64,000 nucleotides of DNA. Origin: Tetrapyrgos nigripes (lineage: Eukaryota; Basidiomycota; Agaricomycetes; Agaricales; Campanellaceae). Under the pieces are notes generated by a model, which searched no databases, was not told the origin of the DNA, and saw only the letters and a program-made list of their open reading frames with translations. Location: assembly GCA_013368315.1 (NCBI GenBank), contig JAACJM010000021.1, positions 682,001-746,000 on the forward strand, written 5' to 3'. Of the stretch, positions 1 through 12,826 are shown one piece after another. The translations under genes were made by a program, and so were the position numbers. The first letter of the stretch is position 1, and the number at the start of each line of letters is the position of its first letter.

Positions 1-146
1 TTTCCGGGAGTAGGATGGACACCAAACAGTTGATTGTGTGTAGGTACTGTAAGTAGTCAGACGCCATGAGTAGAACCCCTTTTCGAATAAATATTAACAG
101 CAACTGGCCCAAGGACTGATGATGAGTCAAGGGATTTTCGCCGACA

Positions 147-1718
147 TCATGCCCTTGTTGATGCCAGCATCTGATAAGGGGGCGGAGCAATGGGATGTGA
201 AGGCAAACGAGACCGAGTACTACTAGGTGATGGTGGTTGTCCAAGACCTGACTCGATCACCTTCCCACTAGTGACCCCATCCCATATCTGCCTGCATATC
301 ACTAGTGCCTCTTGTTCAGCTTTCCGTAGTGCTTCTTCCGCCTCCGGAAGGTCGATTTCGAAGTGTTTTATCCTAGACTTTGCAGACGTGATGTCAGAGC
401 GGAGGATGTCCAAAGCAGCAAGTAGGTCTTCTCTGTTCTTTTTCACGTTGCCTATGGAGGACGTAGTCAGGACAAGACAATTTAGAAAGGTACAGTATTG
501 AAACTCACTGAGCAGCTGGGCATTTGCAGCTTTAGTGACAGGGAAATCCTTTCGTAGCATATCTTCCATAGACCTAACCGGAGAAAATCGAGGCCTGAGG
601 ACACTCGTATGAGATCAGTCAGACTGTAAACGCACGGTTCATATACAACCAACGGGGGAAGAGTCTGGATTGACGGTTCTCCTCTTCTTGCTTGCTCGAT
701 CAACGACTCAGCTTGGAAACCGGATTTTGCAGCATTCCTAAGCTCTCGGTCCATATGTGTAAATCTACATTCGCATAATCTTCAGTCAGTAAACCAAGAA
801 ACAGATATCATGGAGACAAACGCACACTCTACTTTTCCCAGACGTGCCCCAAGCCGAGAATTGTGCCAAACCCTCATCAATGTATCTCCAACACACATAT
901 ATCAGATCCTTTGCCTCAGTTAGCCAAGTAACAGCGTCCTTATTCGCACCGAGTCGCAACTGCAGAGAGTCAACTGCGTCTTGGGCCTTCTTGCGTTCTT
1001 TCGCCGCTTCATAGGCTCGGGGAAATTCGTCTGGGGCGGTAGGCTGATTGAAGACCCGTGAATACAGAGAGGAAATATCATTCCGAAGAAGTTGCATCCT
1101 TTCGACTTTTGATTCCAAGGTGAGTTTCTTTTCAAGCACGCATGAGCACAGGGGACAAGCAAGAAAAGTAACGTTGGAACGTACAGTCAATGAAACCTCA
1201 TCAACCATATTTTGCAACTTCTCCAGTTTAGCTCTCTGTTGCATTTCATTCTCCAATGCCTTTGTGTATCCACTGCATAGTGAAAAGAATTAGATGAAGC
1301 GTCCACGAGAAATGCGCAAAAGCCGCAAAAGCTTGCCTTACTTTTCTTCCCGTTCCACTTTAGCAATATATTTGTCCTGGAAAATACCATGTCAATAATG
1401 CGCAGTATACAATAATTATGCATGATGTCGGGAAAGGAAGCTACAAATGAATGATCTACACACCTTCCTCCCCACAAGCACATTCGCCGTTTTCATGACC
1501 ATTGACCCTTTCACGTCTTCATGTATCTTCCTCTTCTCCGCAGTTATCTCCTTCAGCTTTTCCACTTTCTCTTTCGCATCTTCAATCTGCAGCTCCAGAT
1601 CTTGTATAAGCTTGACCTGCGCTTTTAATGTATCAGGGACGCTGCTAAGTGAGTCTAGAGACTGGATCAGGTCGGCGTGATATTTGACATTGGAGAGGAT
1701 TGCTTGGGTAGTTGCCAT
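147..1718 (-). CDS. Coiled-coil protein, paralogue 1 of a local family
   Basis: I do not recognise a named domain. The start is the ATG at 1718, chosen because the sequence from there (MATTQAILSNVKYHADLIQ) lines up with the starts of the copies at 4207 and 18526. Further exons follow downstream on the minus strand, including YIAKVEREEK near 1350, ALENEMQQRAKLEKLQNM near 1230, a long helical stretch at about 820-1130, and a C-terminal exon ending at 147 with a Pro/Ser-rich tail. Most of the protein is Lys/Glu/Gln-rich and predicted coiled coil. The tail contains PSPSSTRSRLP and PPPY, like the PPSY motif in paralogue 2. The gene lies tail-to-head with paralogue 2 about 380 bp away. Function is unknown. 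Exon borders are approximate, but the family assignment by shared order of motifs is good. Confidence 0.7.
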
Positions 1719-1885
1719 CTGAGAAAGAGATGACTGAGCAGTGAGGGAAGAGATACGATACCGTGGGGGCACTGCTAGGAACTCTCACTCATATATGTAT
1801 ATCAAATCAATTATCTATGTTTGGAAATCGCCGGTAACACACTGCCGAGCAGTGCATATGCACCTTGAATGATATGCTACGCAAC

Positions 1886-1891
1886 AAAAAA

Positions 1892-1923
<32 letters not shown>

Positions 1924-1930
1924 AAAAAAA
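1886..1930. repeat. A-rich homopolymer tract
   Basis: A run of about 25 A, one G, then about 19 A lies between the two tandem coiled-coil genes. It may be a poly(A) remnant of a retroposed sequence or a slippage-expanded tract. No adjoining retroelement coding sequence was seen. Confidence 0.9.
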
Positions 1931-2099
1931 GAACTCAAGTAGCACATACATGAGGGTTAAATAATGTACAGGTCTTAGACATAGTGGCTTCGTTTCAGCA
2001 AGCCACTTGAAACACAAGCAACCGTTGATATTACAAGACCCTAACTACTGTCACTGACTAGCACCATCTTTCAGGCTATCGTCCACAGACGCATGGTCA

Positions 2100-4207
2100 T
2101 CACCCTTCAATCATGGATGCAGCGAAGGGATTTCCTGGAGAACCAGTGGTCAGTATTCGGAAATAAGGTAGGCTAGCGTCATGCCACTGTCAACTGACAA
2201 CTGGAAGAACGCAAAAGAATGACTTACGGCTACCCCAGTGGGCGGGCACGTGTGAAGGGGTGGGTGATGAACGTGACACTGGTTGAGATCTGTTCGTAAC
2301 ACCTGAGGTTGAGGACGACGGTTCGTTGGTAGGTAGGGCAGGAAGATCCTTGTTTGAACTGGTGCTCAGCGTTTTAGCGTGTGTTTTCGGTTGAGATGCA
2401 CCCGTAGTCTGCGAATGGGACCTAGCTAATGAAGGGAACTCGAGGTGATCCGGTGGTGGACCTGGAGGAGGCGGGTACTTCTGTGTTTGCGTATGCGAGG
2501 CAGAGGGAAATGACGGGGTGGAAGGACCAGGAGAAGATGGTGCCGACACTGAGCCTGGAGCTTTCAGATGGGACGTTTGAGCATCTGGATGATCAGGGGA
2601 TAGTACAGTAGGTGAATAAGCCGGTGTCTCCACGGAGGATGGCACATGTGCATCTGGGGATGGTCCTGATGGAGGAGAGTACGAAGGCGCTCCTCCATCT
2701 GCAGACGATTCGTACGAAGGCGGTAGTAAACCAACACTCGCACTTGTACCCCCAACTTGTTCAAATGTTACCCTCCTAAACCTCTCCAGCTCCTTTCTGC
2801 AATCCGTCAAAACCTCTGAAGCTTCTATTAAATCAGCACCAGCCCGATGAGCCCTCCGTTTTGCTGCCTTGATTTCTGACACAATGAGCGTTTGAGCTCG
2901 CATGAGTTTTTCCTTGTTTTCCTGGACTTTACCTATCGGCCCAAGTACGCAAAGTCAGATTGCTGGCCCTAAGAAAGAAAAAAAGAGAGGAGCATAATAC
3001 TAACTGTATGCTTGCGCATCAATGTATAAATCGTCGGAAAATACGCCTCCAAGCACGGATCTACGTGAAGTATGTCGCGATTAGAAATACTGAAGAAAGT
3101 AACCAGGCTTACATATCATATACCCTCAGCGGAGGAATGGCTTGCACTTCTGGATTAGCTCTTCGAGCTGAGACCATCAACAACTCTGCTTTAGACGCAG
3201 ACGCCGCAGAACTACAGAGTGAACTCATCACTTCCGTGTATCTATGTACACCTAATCAGCTTATCCCAGGAAAAGAAAAAGCACAAAAAAAACACAACTC
3301 ACGAACCACTGCTGTGATACAGATCATCATTGTAGCTCGAACTTTCTGCCAACGCTTCATTCAGATAACCCAATGAAAACTGCACCATCTGCTCTGCCCG
3401 AATCAACAAACCAACCGCTTGCGAATTTGAGTTTAGATGCGCTTGAATAGAATCATACGTCTCCTGGGCAGACTTGAGTTGACTCTCCAACTGGTCATCT
3501 CGAGGAAACTCTTGTGTGGGTCCACCGAAAACGTTTTCGTACAGAATAGAAATTTCTCCTTGGACGAGCTTGAGTCGCTCGGCTTTGTCTTCAATGTCCA
3601 GTTTCTGTTTCAGTTGGATTCAATGAGAACGATTGACGATGAGTGATGAACAGAACCACGTACCGTACGCGCAGCCTCAACAATCATGTCCTCCAGCATT
3701 TTCTGGTTTTCCCGTTCCCGTATTTCAGCCTCGAGAGCCTCAATATACTCTCTGTATATAAGGAGACAAGATTAGCCCTGCATCTTTCCAAGCCCATATA
3801 CAAAACGGAGCTGCTCACCTCTCCTCCTTCGCCTTCTTTGCCTCAAACTTTTCCTATAAACGCAAAGAAATATCTTTCATTAGCGATGCAGAAGGACAGA
3901 CAGCAAAGTACAGTGTCAGCGAAAGCTAACTCACCTTCCTGCCAACAACCGTACTCGCCATTCTCCGAAGCAAGGAATCCCTCAAATCTTCATGTTCTTT
4001 CCTTTCCTTCTTAGTCTTTAACGCCAAATTGTTGACCCTTTCCTTCACTTCCTTCAACTGAGTCCTGAGGTCTGCGATATATCTTGTTTGCTCCTTCAAT
4101 GCCGAGGGAGCATATTCGAGAGAATGGAGGGTTTGGAGTAGGTCAGAGTGGTATTGGGCGTTGGAGTGGATGACTTCTGATGTTGATGCCGATGCTGATG
4201 TTGTCAT
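2100..4207 (-). CDS. Coiled-coil protein, paralogue 2, with Pro/Ser-rich tail
   Basis: This is the best preserved member of the local family. The start at 4207 reads MTTSASASTSEVIHSNAQYH. Exons follow with EKFEAKKAKEER, then EYIEALEAEIRERENQKMLE, then a block with GEISILYENVFGGP and FPRDDQLESQLKSAQETYDS, and LNSNSQAVGLLIRAEQMVQF. Near 2900 a further helical exon (AAKRRAHRAGADLIEASEVL) leads into a disordered region of roughly 150 residues rich in Pro, Ser and Thr with PPSY. The last exon gives an ending AASMIEG after an intron whose donor is GTAAGT near 2241. Long amphipathic helices suggest an oligomeric scaffold, but function is unknown. No signal peptide or membrane segment is visible. Confidence 0.75.
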
Positions 4208-4792
4208 AGATTGAGGTATAACAGGTTCTAGTTCAGGTTTGAGGAGCAACGTCCTTATAAACAGTCGAGTGAGTTGCTATGCACGGATGTGGGCGCGGTC
4301 CAAGACCAGTAGTTGAACAAAAGCGAGTCAAAAAAACAATAGCTGTAGACCATGCTAGTAGTCAGGATGGCGATGCGTAATGAGCATTTTATCATCGTTT
4401 GTAGGCGAATAAATGTGAGCATTCCAACAGCTAAAAAATCTATAAGAACAATCGCCAGAAATACATTCACTCGTTGTGTAATGTATAAATGTAAAAACGT
4501 AGGAAGGAGTAGCAGCATACTACCGCCTCTGTCAGGCCCATAAACTAGATCACAGCGCATCGTAAGCAACCAACAAATGATTTGCACCCTGCAGTAAAGA
4601 AACTGAAAACCCTACAGCGAGGAATAGTGTGTATAGAATGGATTAAGAGAACCGTGAGCCTGAGAGAGGTACCTCCTGGGTATCATGATGAATAGATAGA
4701 AATGTATGTAGACAATGCCAGACAGATGAATCCCATGAACAGAAAGTAGAAAGAACGCCAACATCCCTCTGGCTTCGACTTCCTCTGTGCAA

Positions 4793-5801
4793 TCAGAAGA
4801 AGGCAAAGACAGTCATAGTGGCAGCCCCTAGCACGACTGCAAATAGGGCCTGTGCATCGAAGCGGAGAGTAGAGGCACCGTTCTTATCTGAGGACCCATC
4901 GCTCAGACTACCAGCAGCCGCAACGGCTCCTTGGAGGAAGCTGGGTCCACAGGTAGACTTGATGCCGTTATAGAGGTCAGTCTGCTCATTCAACAACGGG
5001 CTGCTGGCGAGACCAGGTTGGTACGGGAGTGTGCTCTCGAAGTTGATATATGAAGTCAAGACGTTCCTCGTGCAGGTAGTGCAGAGTTGAGCGTAAGAGG
5101 CGTCTTTCTGGATGGTAAGGAAGGGAACGTTGTTGTTGGCGAAGGTGGTGCTATTGGGGTAAATGGCATCGTCACGCTTCGAGAGAGCAGACGCATCCTT
5201 GGTCCAGAGGAACTCCTGGATGGCAGCAGCATCGACCTTGTGGCTAGTGTCAACGGCATTGTTGGCAAGGGCTACAGAAGCAGTTGTGGGGGAAGACGAA
5301 GAACCGATCTGGATGACACACCACTTGCCACTGTCATCTTTGGAGCAGACGGCGTTACGCATGGGTATGAGAGCGTACAAGACGTCGTAGGTCCTGAGAA
5401 CGACATCGTTCTTGTTCGAAGTCAGCTCAGCAGTGCAGCTGCTGCCAAAGCTGGAGAGTGCGGAGCGGACTTTGGATTCGTCGCATGAGGTTGACGAAGA
5501 GCAGATGTTCGTCAAGGCAGAGCCCATGGCTGAGGCAGATGTAGAAGTGGCATTTCCACCGGGTCCATAGTTCGCTGTCGCCTTGACCAGGTTTTGAGTG
5601 CATGACAAAAGGTCCGAGTTGCTGTTTAGCTGGGTCAAGAACGTACGGCAACCATCGGAGATGCCATCTGGAATAAGGCTCGACTAAAATAAAAATAAAA
5701 AAGACAGTCTTGAGAAAATGGATCACCCAACAGCACAGGTCCACGCACCTGGGCCCAAGCAGCGCCAGAAACTGCAGCAATTACAGCTATTTTGTGCAAC
5801 A
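4793..5801 (-). CDS. Secreted GPI-anchored cell-surface protein
   Basis: Two exons are clear. The first encodes a signal peptide (MLHKIAVIAAVSGAAWAQ). An intron starting GTGCGTGG and ending TTTTAG follows, and the second exon begins SSLIPDGISDGCRTFLTQ. The mature part is Ser/Thr/Ala-rich with several Cys (LLSCTQNLV, ICSSSTSCDE, GSSCTAELT, NAVCSK, LCTTCTRNVL, STCGPSF), suggesting disulphides. The end has Ser/Asp/Gly residues followed by a hydrophobic tail (AQALFAVVLGAATMTVFAFF) with no charged residues after it, which is the pattern of a GPI-attachment signal. The Cys arrangement resembles fungal GPI proteins of the DUF7729 type, which is recognition without an alignment. It is probably located at the plasma membrane or wall; its function is unknown. 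Confidence 0.85.
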
Positions 5802-6648
5802 TGATGTGGTAAAGAAAGATGCTGAAAGGAGTGGAAGGGTGGTTGCTGGTGGTGGTCGAGATGGGAAAGGTTGCTGGGTAGTGAAATCAGACACCCGGCG
5901 TGACATCCCCGTTAACCATCAACATGTACAAATTTTCAATATGTTGCTCCTTGATCACACCTCATTGTCAAACAGTTTCCTCTTCTTGACAAGTTTTGTT
6001 TCGTTCCTTGACGGGATCAGGGAGCGATCATACATAACGCGGGACGCATTTTTGGTAGGCTTTACCTTGGGCGGCAATGCATATTTGGAAAGATCTTTTG
6101 GGAAAACATAAATGACGAATTTATGCTCGGCGCCGGAGCTACTCCATATGGCTGTTCGGCCTCAAATCGGTCCTATATGGAGTAGACCCGGGCGAGCAAA
6201 AATGGCACTGAAAAATCCGAAATTTAAGTTTGCACAGAGATCTTTGGAAATATGCAACGCCGCACAAGGTGCTTGCTTTCCAAGCGGCAGCATCTTCAGA
6301 GGTAGCCATCCGAGTCATACATCGCCTCATGTCGACGCGGCAACGACGCGGTCTCGTGCTAGCCGCCTCACCGAAACGGTCTGTCTCAAATCCTCAAGTT
6401 AACAGGTATTCTCACCCAATGGCGAATGACGTGGTCAAACCGAACCCTCTGCACATGTAACTAGTAGGTAGCGGCGTAATTCACTCACTCACTCACTCAC
6501 TCACTCACAAGAAATACTGCCCGAGCGTGGAGGCAACTGCGTCATAAGTTGAAGCCACTTACAAAGCACATCCCGTGGCTTGCTGGAAGCCATATATTGA
6601 AGGCTTCAAGGATCATTGGCTTTGTTTCTTTCGCTCTGATCCCGCATC
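5802..6648. other. Intergenic region with a CACT microsatellite
   Basis: This divergent gap lies between the GPI protein and the cyanamide hydratase. It contains a (CACT)n tract of about 28 bp at 6481-6508. No convincing coding sequence was seen. It presumably holds both promoters. Confidence 0.7.
6481..6508. repeat. (CACT)n microsatellite
   Basis: About seven perfect tetranucleotide copies lie roughly 140 bp upstream of the cyanamide hydratase start codon. Confidence 0.95.
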
Positions 6649-7830
6649 ATGTCTGCGCCTCAAGATCCTAACATTACTTTCTACGGCTTTACCCCTGTCG
6701 TCAGAGACCCTGATGTCCTTTTTCGTGATCACCCCACAGCAAGTGGCGATCATCCAAAACAAGATCCCTTTGTAGCAAAAGACTTTCCGCTTCCAGATTC
6801 TCCTTTGGTACAAAATGTCAAGTCATTTGTCCAGGTACGTAGTCTAATCTTCTTCCATAACCCTGCCCTTTTGTTAAAATAGCATCTATAACTGATTAAC
6901 AATGTCGTTCTCGCTTATAGAAAGAACTCGACGAACAAACTTACAACCACAGCAACCGAGTCTATATCTATGGTCAGTAAACAATTACGGATGTACTACT
7001 TTCTTCAATTTGTTCGGAACCAAGAACCTCTGCTCACTATGTTGCGCTGTATCAGGTGTGGCCTTGACTAAAACTCATTTTCCTTCTTGGACATACGATC
7101 TCGAAACCTATTACCTCGCCTGCCTTCTTCACGACATCGGAACTGCACAGAAATATCTCGCTACGACAAAGATGTCCTTCGAGTTCAAGGGAGCAATTGT
7201 CGCCCGCGACTTGATTCTTTCCAAGGGCGGCGTAGAAGACCAAGCGGATAGCGTCTGCGATGCAATCGTGCGACACCAGGACATTTTCGTGAAAGGGTAA
7301 GTTTTCGAGAAGCTGTATGAGGATTTGACATTGACAATCATGGCGACTTGGGTACGCTTTTCCGAATTCTCTCGCCATATAATGGGACATAAGAGGGAAC
7401 ATTACAATGATCGGGCAAGTACTACAGCTTGCGACGATCCTTGGTGAGTTTTTGACTCTATAGATTTGTATGGTCTGATCCGGAGACTTACCGCCCTACC
7501 CACATCTATCCAGACAACGTAGGAATGTACGTCACTTATATTATCCCATGCTCTCGGGGCTAATCTGAGTCAATTTGATCCTCTTTTTTCTCTCTCTTCC
7601 ATCTTCACAGCCGCGCAAACCTTATTCACCCCAACCTTGTCAAGACAACATGCGATTTATTCCCTCGAAAAGGATGGTCCGATTACTTTGCTCGCGTCAT
7701 TGAGAAAGAATTGTCTTTGAAGCCATGGTGTCATTCGACTACGTTTGAACAACCCGGTTGGAAAGAAGGTGTCGAGAGTAATTTTGCGAGGGATGTCAGA
7801 GGAAATGAAGTGATGCACCCTTTTGATTGA
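6649..7830 (+). CDS. Cyanamide hydratase-type HD-domain protein
   Basis: The family hydrates cyanamide to urea using a metal centre in an HD fold (fungal cyanamide hydratase, yeast DDI2/DDI3). The start is MSAPQDPNITFYGFTPV. Exon 2 has the first metal-ligand region (YNHSNRVYIYG). Exon 3 carries the HD motif in YYLACLLHDIGTAQKY and continues to IVRHQDIFVKG. Exon 4 gives NITMIGQVLQLATIL. A 13-nt microexon at 7514-7526 supplies DNVG, and the last exon gives ANLIHPNLVKTTCDLFPRKG and ends at TGA 7828-7830. Spliced length and motif order fit the family at roughly 240 residues. It may serve cyanamide detoxification or nitrogen use. No neighbouring pathway genes were seen. Confidence 0.85.
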
Positions 7831-9827
7831 ATGGCCTTGCAAGGATCTGAGAAGCAGCTATGTCTCGGAGTGGGCTCTTGGCGCTACGGTTGCAATTGCA
7901 TTTTCGATGACCGTTGTCGACGTCGGCAGGCAATTCGATTGGAAGCTGAGCTACTGATGATTGAATCTCAGAAAAATTTTACCTACTTATCCATGTCTCA
8001 TGTTCATTGTACAACCAGAACGAAGACGAAGACATTCACAAATTTGGTCATACTCTTTACCAAGCCGTTACTTCGTCAAGCAAGACTGCTTCTTGGTCAA
8101 TATCGAAGAAACGGTCAGAAGTACTCACCGGTCAGCCGCGCTGTCTACCTCATCTAGACTAGGGTAACTCGGGGGTGACGCTGCGCCGCACTGTGTTATC
8201 CAAGCTGCCATTTCGAGATCATCGCCAAATGTAGCGCCAGTATATCTTCACTCCGTCGAAAACTTCTCACTGAGCTGTCTGTGGCACTCCGACTTGGAGA
8301 CGGTAAAAAAAGCATCAAGACAACTCCGAGTCGGCTCATTGCTCCACAGTGGTGGTGTTGTGTCGGTCCTATGGAAGGACCATCGGATCGAATGTGGATC
8401 TACATAAGAAAATAGTAGCCCGGGGCCGCTTTAACTTCGATGTATGTACGGCTTGTAAGCAATTCCAGTGATCCCCGCCTACACCACTCTGCCGTTATGT
8501 CGAGAGGAACCTGAGAGGAACCAACACAAGTTTACGTTCGAGCCTTATAGTACTTAGGTCCCCGCTCATGAGCTTCTGTGTCTCCGGTGGCAAGTACCTG
8601 AACGCAACTTGTCAAAGTGAGATCCCAATGGTAACTGATCCTTGAGGACCTGGAATGTCTGGAGCTGAGGGTCCAATATTATTTGGGCCTGCCTGAGACA
8701 ATTGTGAGGAAACATGCGATCCGGTGGCCGAAACTTGCATGCTCTAGCTCAGCCACAGGCCCGTCTACGACATGAGTAATTCTTGAGCAGAGAACCCTTT
8801 TCTCAACTTCTTATTTCTTTTACGTGCCACCGAATAACTATTCGACGGCTCATTATGCCTGGCGCTGATTATCTCCCGAGCTTCAATCCGGTGCCGGTCA
8901 ATCTCTGAATCTCTAATGAATAATCTCCCATCAGACAGCTGCCCTTTTCCTTGGCTATGAATGTACTTTCAATCCATTGGAACGTACATCGGGCATGATG
9001 TAAATGAAAAAGCCTCTATCTAGTAGGGCGTAATGGCCATTTATTTCATTGGCAGTCTTGGACCACCGGAAACAGTAGTCACCTAGGAATCCGTTCTTGA
9101 TTTACCCAACTCGAAGTAGCTTGAAGGAAGGAGTATTCTTACGTAGCCCTGCTCGGGAACCTGGATTGGGTTGAGTTGGATTTGGCGAAATTTTAATTGA
9201 GCCAGGTCGCGGAAAGCACTTTCTCCGGCCAATTCCCTTCCAAATCTGACCCTGACCCGGGTTCCCGAGTAGGGAATAGTCGCCGGCGTCGTGAGCTTTG
9301 ACCTTGTGAAGCCTTCAGAACACCTTGCTAGAATATTGGTCAAATTTGGCTGGCGCTTTGCGTGAAGCTGAACGAGTCGGTGGTAGGGCCCTAACGTTGG
9401 CGGGGCTATACTATGAGAGTCATTCGTTTTACGGTCTCTACCGTTGGTCTATGGCAATCATGATTTAGCGTCTGCATTGAAAAGCGTTTGTTCGGCATCT
9501 GTGGCAGCCACGATAGAAGTCTAGAAGCTCAGCGGCTGTAGAATACGATCTCTGAGAGATTTTCAACTTGTTCATTGAATCATTCAAAGGCCAAGAATTC
9601 AAGGATTAGATGCATTAGGAGGGTATGTAGTATATAATGCCATTACCACTACTAGTAATCTTAGTATAAGTTATAATAGTCCTAAAAGGAAATAAAATTA
9701 TAGAATCGACGGCAGCATTTCTTTACCCTTGATCCAACCCTGCAAGAATCCCTTCTGGTAAGTGATTTGCCCATTAGCAGAAAAGATTTGCGTCGAACAA
9801 TGATAACGTTTATTAGATTGAACAGCG
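7831..9827. other. Intergenic region without a supported gene
   Basis: Both strands were read. Only short frames without recognisable motifs or sensible splice connections were found. The right part borders the 3' end of an F-box-like gene. Confidence 0.6.
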
Positions 9828-11963
9828 TCAATCTCCTGTTTTCCGGAGACCGAAGATACCTCGAACAGCACATTCTCCAGGCTCTCCGGACCTCCACACT
9901 CCAACGAAATTCATGCCGAGACGTAGACGGCCTTCAAAAATCCAATTGCCGAACCCCTCGTCAGAACTGTTCTTCTGTTAGAAAAGTGTAAGAATTAGAG
10001 TCGGCAAGCAGAGAAACATGACAAGGTAGAGCAAGAAGCGATGTACTTACCGGTTCCCTTCGGAGGATGATTTCTCCATCTCTTGACAGTCTTCCAACGT
10101 ATCTATAGGCTCCCCAGGCCTGTTCGTGCTCTGCTAGTGTCTGTGAAAGCCAAGAGGATTCGTTGCATTCAGTAAGTCTTGGGTATTCCCAAGGTAATAA
10201 ATGAGATGAATCATTACCTGACCAATGATAATGCAGTCGGTAGCTTGAGAGGGATCTTTCACCGCCCGACCGTTACTTGGGTCAAGAATGAGCTTTTCGT
10301 ATTTCCTTCCGGTAACAGTAAGGCGGTCCTGAGCAAAAAATCGGTGCGTCAGTTTAGCACTATAGAAAGGCAGGGATGATTATATGTCAACGACGTGCTA
10401 CAAAATGAAAATTAAATCATCGAGAGAGAAAAATTTGAGGAACAAAAAAATGATGATGTTATGTATGACACGCGTCGTTGCGGTGATAGATGTAGGGATG
10501 GACTCACCTCTGATTCAATTATTTGAGTACTGTTCGCGCAGCATTCAATGTCTGACGTAGATTCCTGAGACCCTGGTTCCTGCGTGTCGAAGCAGAAATA
10601 CAACGAAAGCGAGCATTGCATTGGTGTCCGGCAGAGGAAGTCGGGTGCCGATGTTATGGCAAGATCTGCGGTACTTCCAGAGCGTTCAAGTTGAGCTGAT
10701 GGCAAAATCTAGACAGATATTAAACACAAGAAGGGCCTAGCGAGAGTTTCCAGTTTCGTCACCATATAGATTCCCTCCCAAACACCTGTCAGGAGGCAGG
10801 GTAGGAAAGTGTAGGCATAACCCTTCACCTCTGACCCGGGTACGTCAGGTGTCTTCAGCCTGAAATCTTCCCAGACAATGCACAATCCTGCCCCGTGGCT
10901 GGCGCTGCGTGAGGAATCTCCAGTCCGCTGGGCAGCCGGGCGGTTGTCCCCGAACAATGGTGTCCTGTAGTTCGCCACAATTTGATAGTCTTGCTGAGTA
11001 GGACCCGACCTACCAGTAGCGGCAGCAGTTGTCCGGTCAAGCGGCAGATGAGGTGGAATTTGCGGGATGTCTAGTTCTTTGAGAGCAAATGTTAGGATAA
11101 GCGCAGCAGAGGCATCCTGCCATAGTCTGAACTTCGGTTCGTAAATGCTGGCCAGCGTGCCATATCCAGGACCGTGGCGGAATAGAGTCTTGTCATTTTC
11201 TGATACGGGTACGTCCAGAGATACATGAGGAGATTTAGCGAACGCGCTTTGCTGTATGAATTATTTTAGTGTGAGAAATACCAAGCATGAGGCCGTCGTT
11301 TACCTGCAAGGCAGAGATAATAAACGGACGCGACACCAGGAGGAGCCTTTCACGAGTCGTTGGAGAGAAATTGACAATATATTCTGTAGATAATAGCCCA
11401 ATCAGACTTGATGTTGCAAGATAGCTGGGCAATGACGCACCTCTAGACAATATCAAGACGAGTAGTTCTATTGCAAGATGATTGCTATCGTCTGCAGGAA
11501 CATCACCACATTGCTGATTTAGTTTATTATCCTCCACACAACGCTCCAGGTGACCGATGACGAACTGCAAGAAGCCAATGGAACCCAGATATCCTTCATT
11601 GAGTCCATCATTTTCAAGCAGCATTCGCATGGCCGTGCCCAGGTCCGTCTTCAGGGTCTCGCGGGAGAGGTCATGACGTCGGACACGCTGCAGCAAACGA
11701 TAGCGTGAGATCAACTCCAAGGCGAGCCGTGAATCAGTCAAGTTGGGCACAGATAGCCGTCGTGTAGCCCCTAAACAGAAAGAAGCTCGGAAGATTTTTG
11801 CGTACAAGTGAGGCGCAGACGGCAGCGATAGGTTGTGATATATGGTCGAACTTGTGAGCATCAAGTGCAGCAGAGGAACTGGTGGAGAGAAGCCAGGTGA
11901 TACAGTCTGGAAAGCGATATGCTCCAGGATGTCAGTGGGCAACAACTCAAGGAGAGAGAGCAT
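9828..11963 (-). CDS. F-box-like protein with conserved C-terminal domain, copy 1
   Basis: The N-terminus (LLELLPTDILEHIAF followed by LLHLMLTSSTIYHNLSL) looks like an F-box, the module that binds Skp1 in SCF ubiquitin ligases. Later exons give SEYIVNFSPTTRERLL-type helices, an exon with YGTLASIYEPKFRLWQDASA, and CLLTGVWEGIYM. The C-terminal exons carry EHEQAWGAYRYVGRLSRDG, GNWIFEGRLRLGMNFVGVW and an end at FGLRKTGD. The same signatures (GVWEG, AWG, W-x-F/Y-x-G, G-x-W) occur in the copy at 15885, so the two are paralogues of an Agaricomycete-expanded family. The role is probably substrate recognition for ubiquitination; the substrate is unknown. The start at 11963 is the first ATG before the F-box. 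Middle exon borders are approximate. Confidence 0.75.
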
Positions 11964-12826
11964 TATGTGTCATTTCTGAGATGGATACCAGGGCATTTTA
12001 AGACGTTGTTGAAGCGTTGAGCACGGGGTTGACAAGACCGATTTCAAACGAACCAAGTCTCGGACTCTAAGCTCCTGATCCATTCGTTTCAGCAAGCTTG
12101 ATTCAAGGATATACTGTAGAAGCGGGAGTATCAGCGGTTCCTGGCATCGTAAACTCGAGTTCGCCGTCTATCTGTATATAATAATAACGTTTACGAACCC
12201 GACCAAAGGGGACAAAGGAAGTTACACAGAAAATGAGATTTGGGAGATGGCAATGCATCGAGATCAACGCCACTAGGGTTCTGCACTGCTGGAGATAATG
12301 TACGAACGTCCGGGCGCTTGAGTAAGTGAACCAAACCTGATGCAGAAATCGAAAACATCCAGAATGAAAGGACCGTCGTCGTGGTATCAATGTGCCAAAC
12401 TGGGAGGCGTGCTGAACAGAACTCTGCTGAATTCCATCCGGTCATCCCTTATTTGATCCGACATGCTAATAAGGAATTGAGCCCTCCATTAGGCAGACTA
12501 CTACTGACGCCTTGCGCAGGTGCTAGTACCGATCAGATGTGAACCGACTCCAACCGGTGACCGGAGGTGTATGCTGCTTGCAAAGTCAACAGCTGACATG
12601 TAACAAGGGCAAATCAAAGACGCATAGAAAGCCCGATTGTGCCTAACCAGCTTGAGAGTTCTGAATAAGAATTGAGCGTAACCGTTCACAGGTCCCACAA
12701 GCTTCACGCATCTGGAAGTATCATCAGAGGATATTGGATTTACTTTTAATAGTACAACATTTGAATGGTCGACTTGACCAGCAATATGCACGGATGCAAT
12801 GTTTGAATGACCACCAAAAATGAGTT
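11964..12826. other. Gap between F-box-like gene and EF-1beta
   Basis: No supported gene was found. An open frame on the minus strand that starts at 12968 is the last EF-1beta coding exon read through an intron, not a separate gene. Confidence 0.6.

Noticed and set aside
2190..2903. Plus-strand ORFs opposite the Pro/Ser-rich exon of paralogue 2
   Set aside because: Low-complexity coding sequence keeps antisense frames open; homology supports the minus strand.
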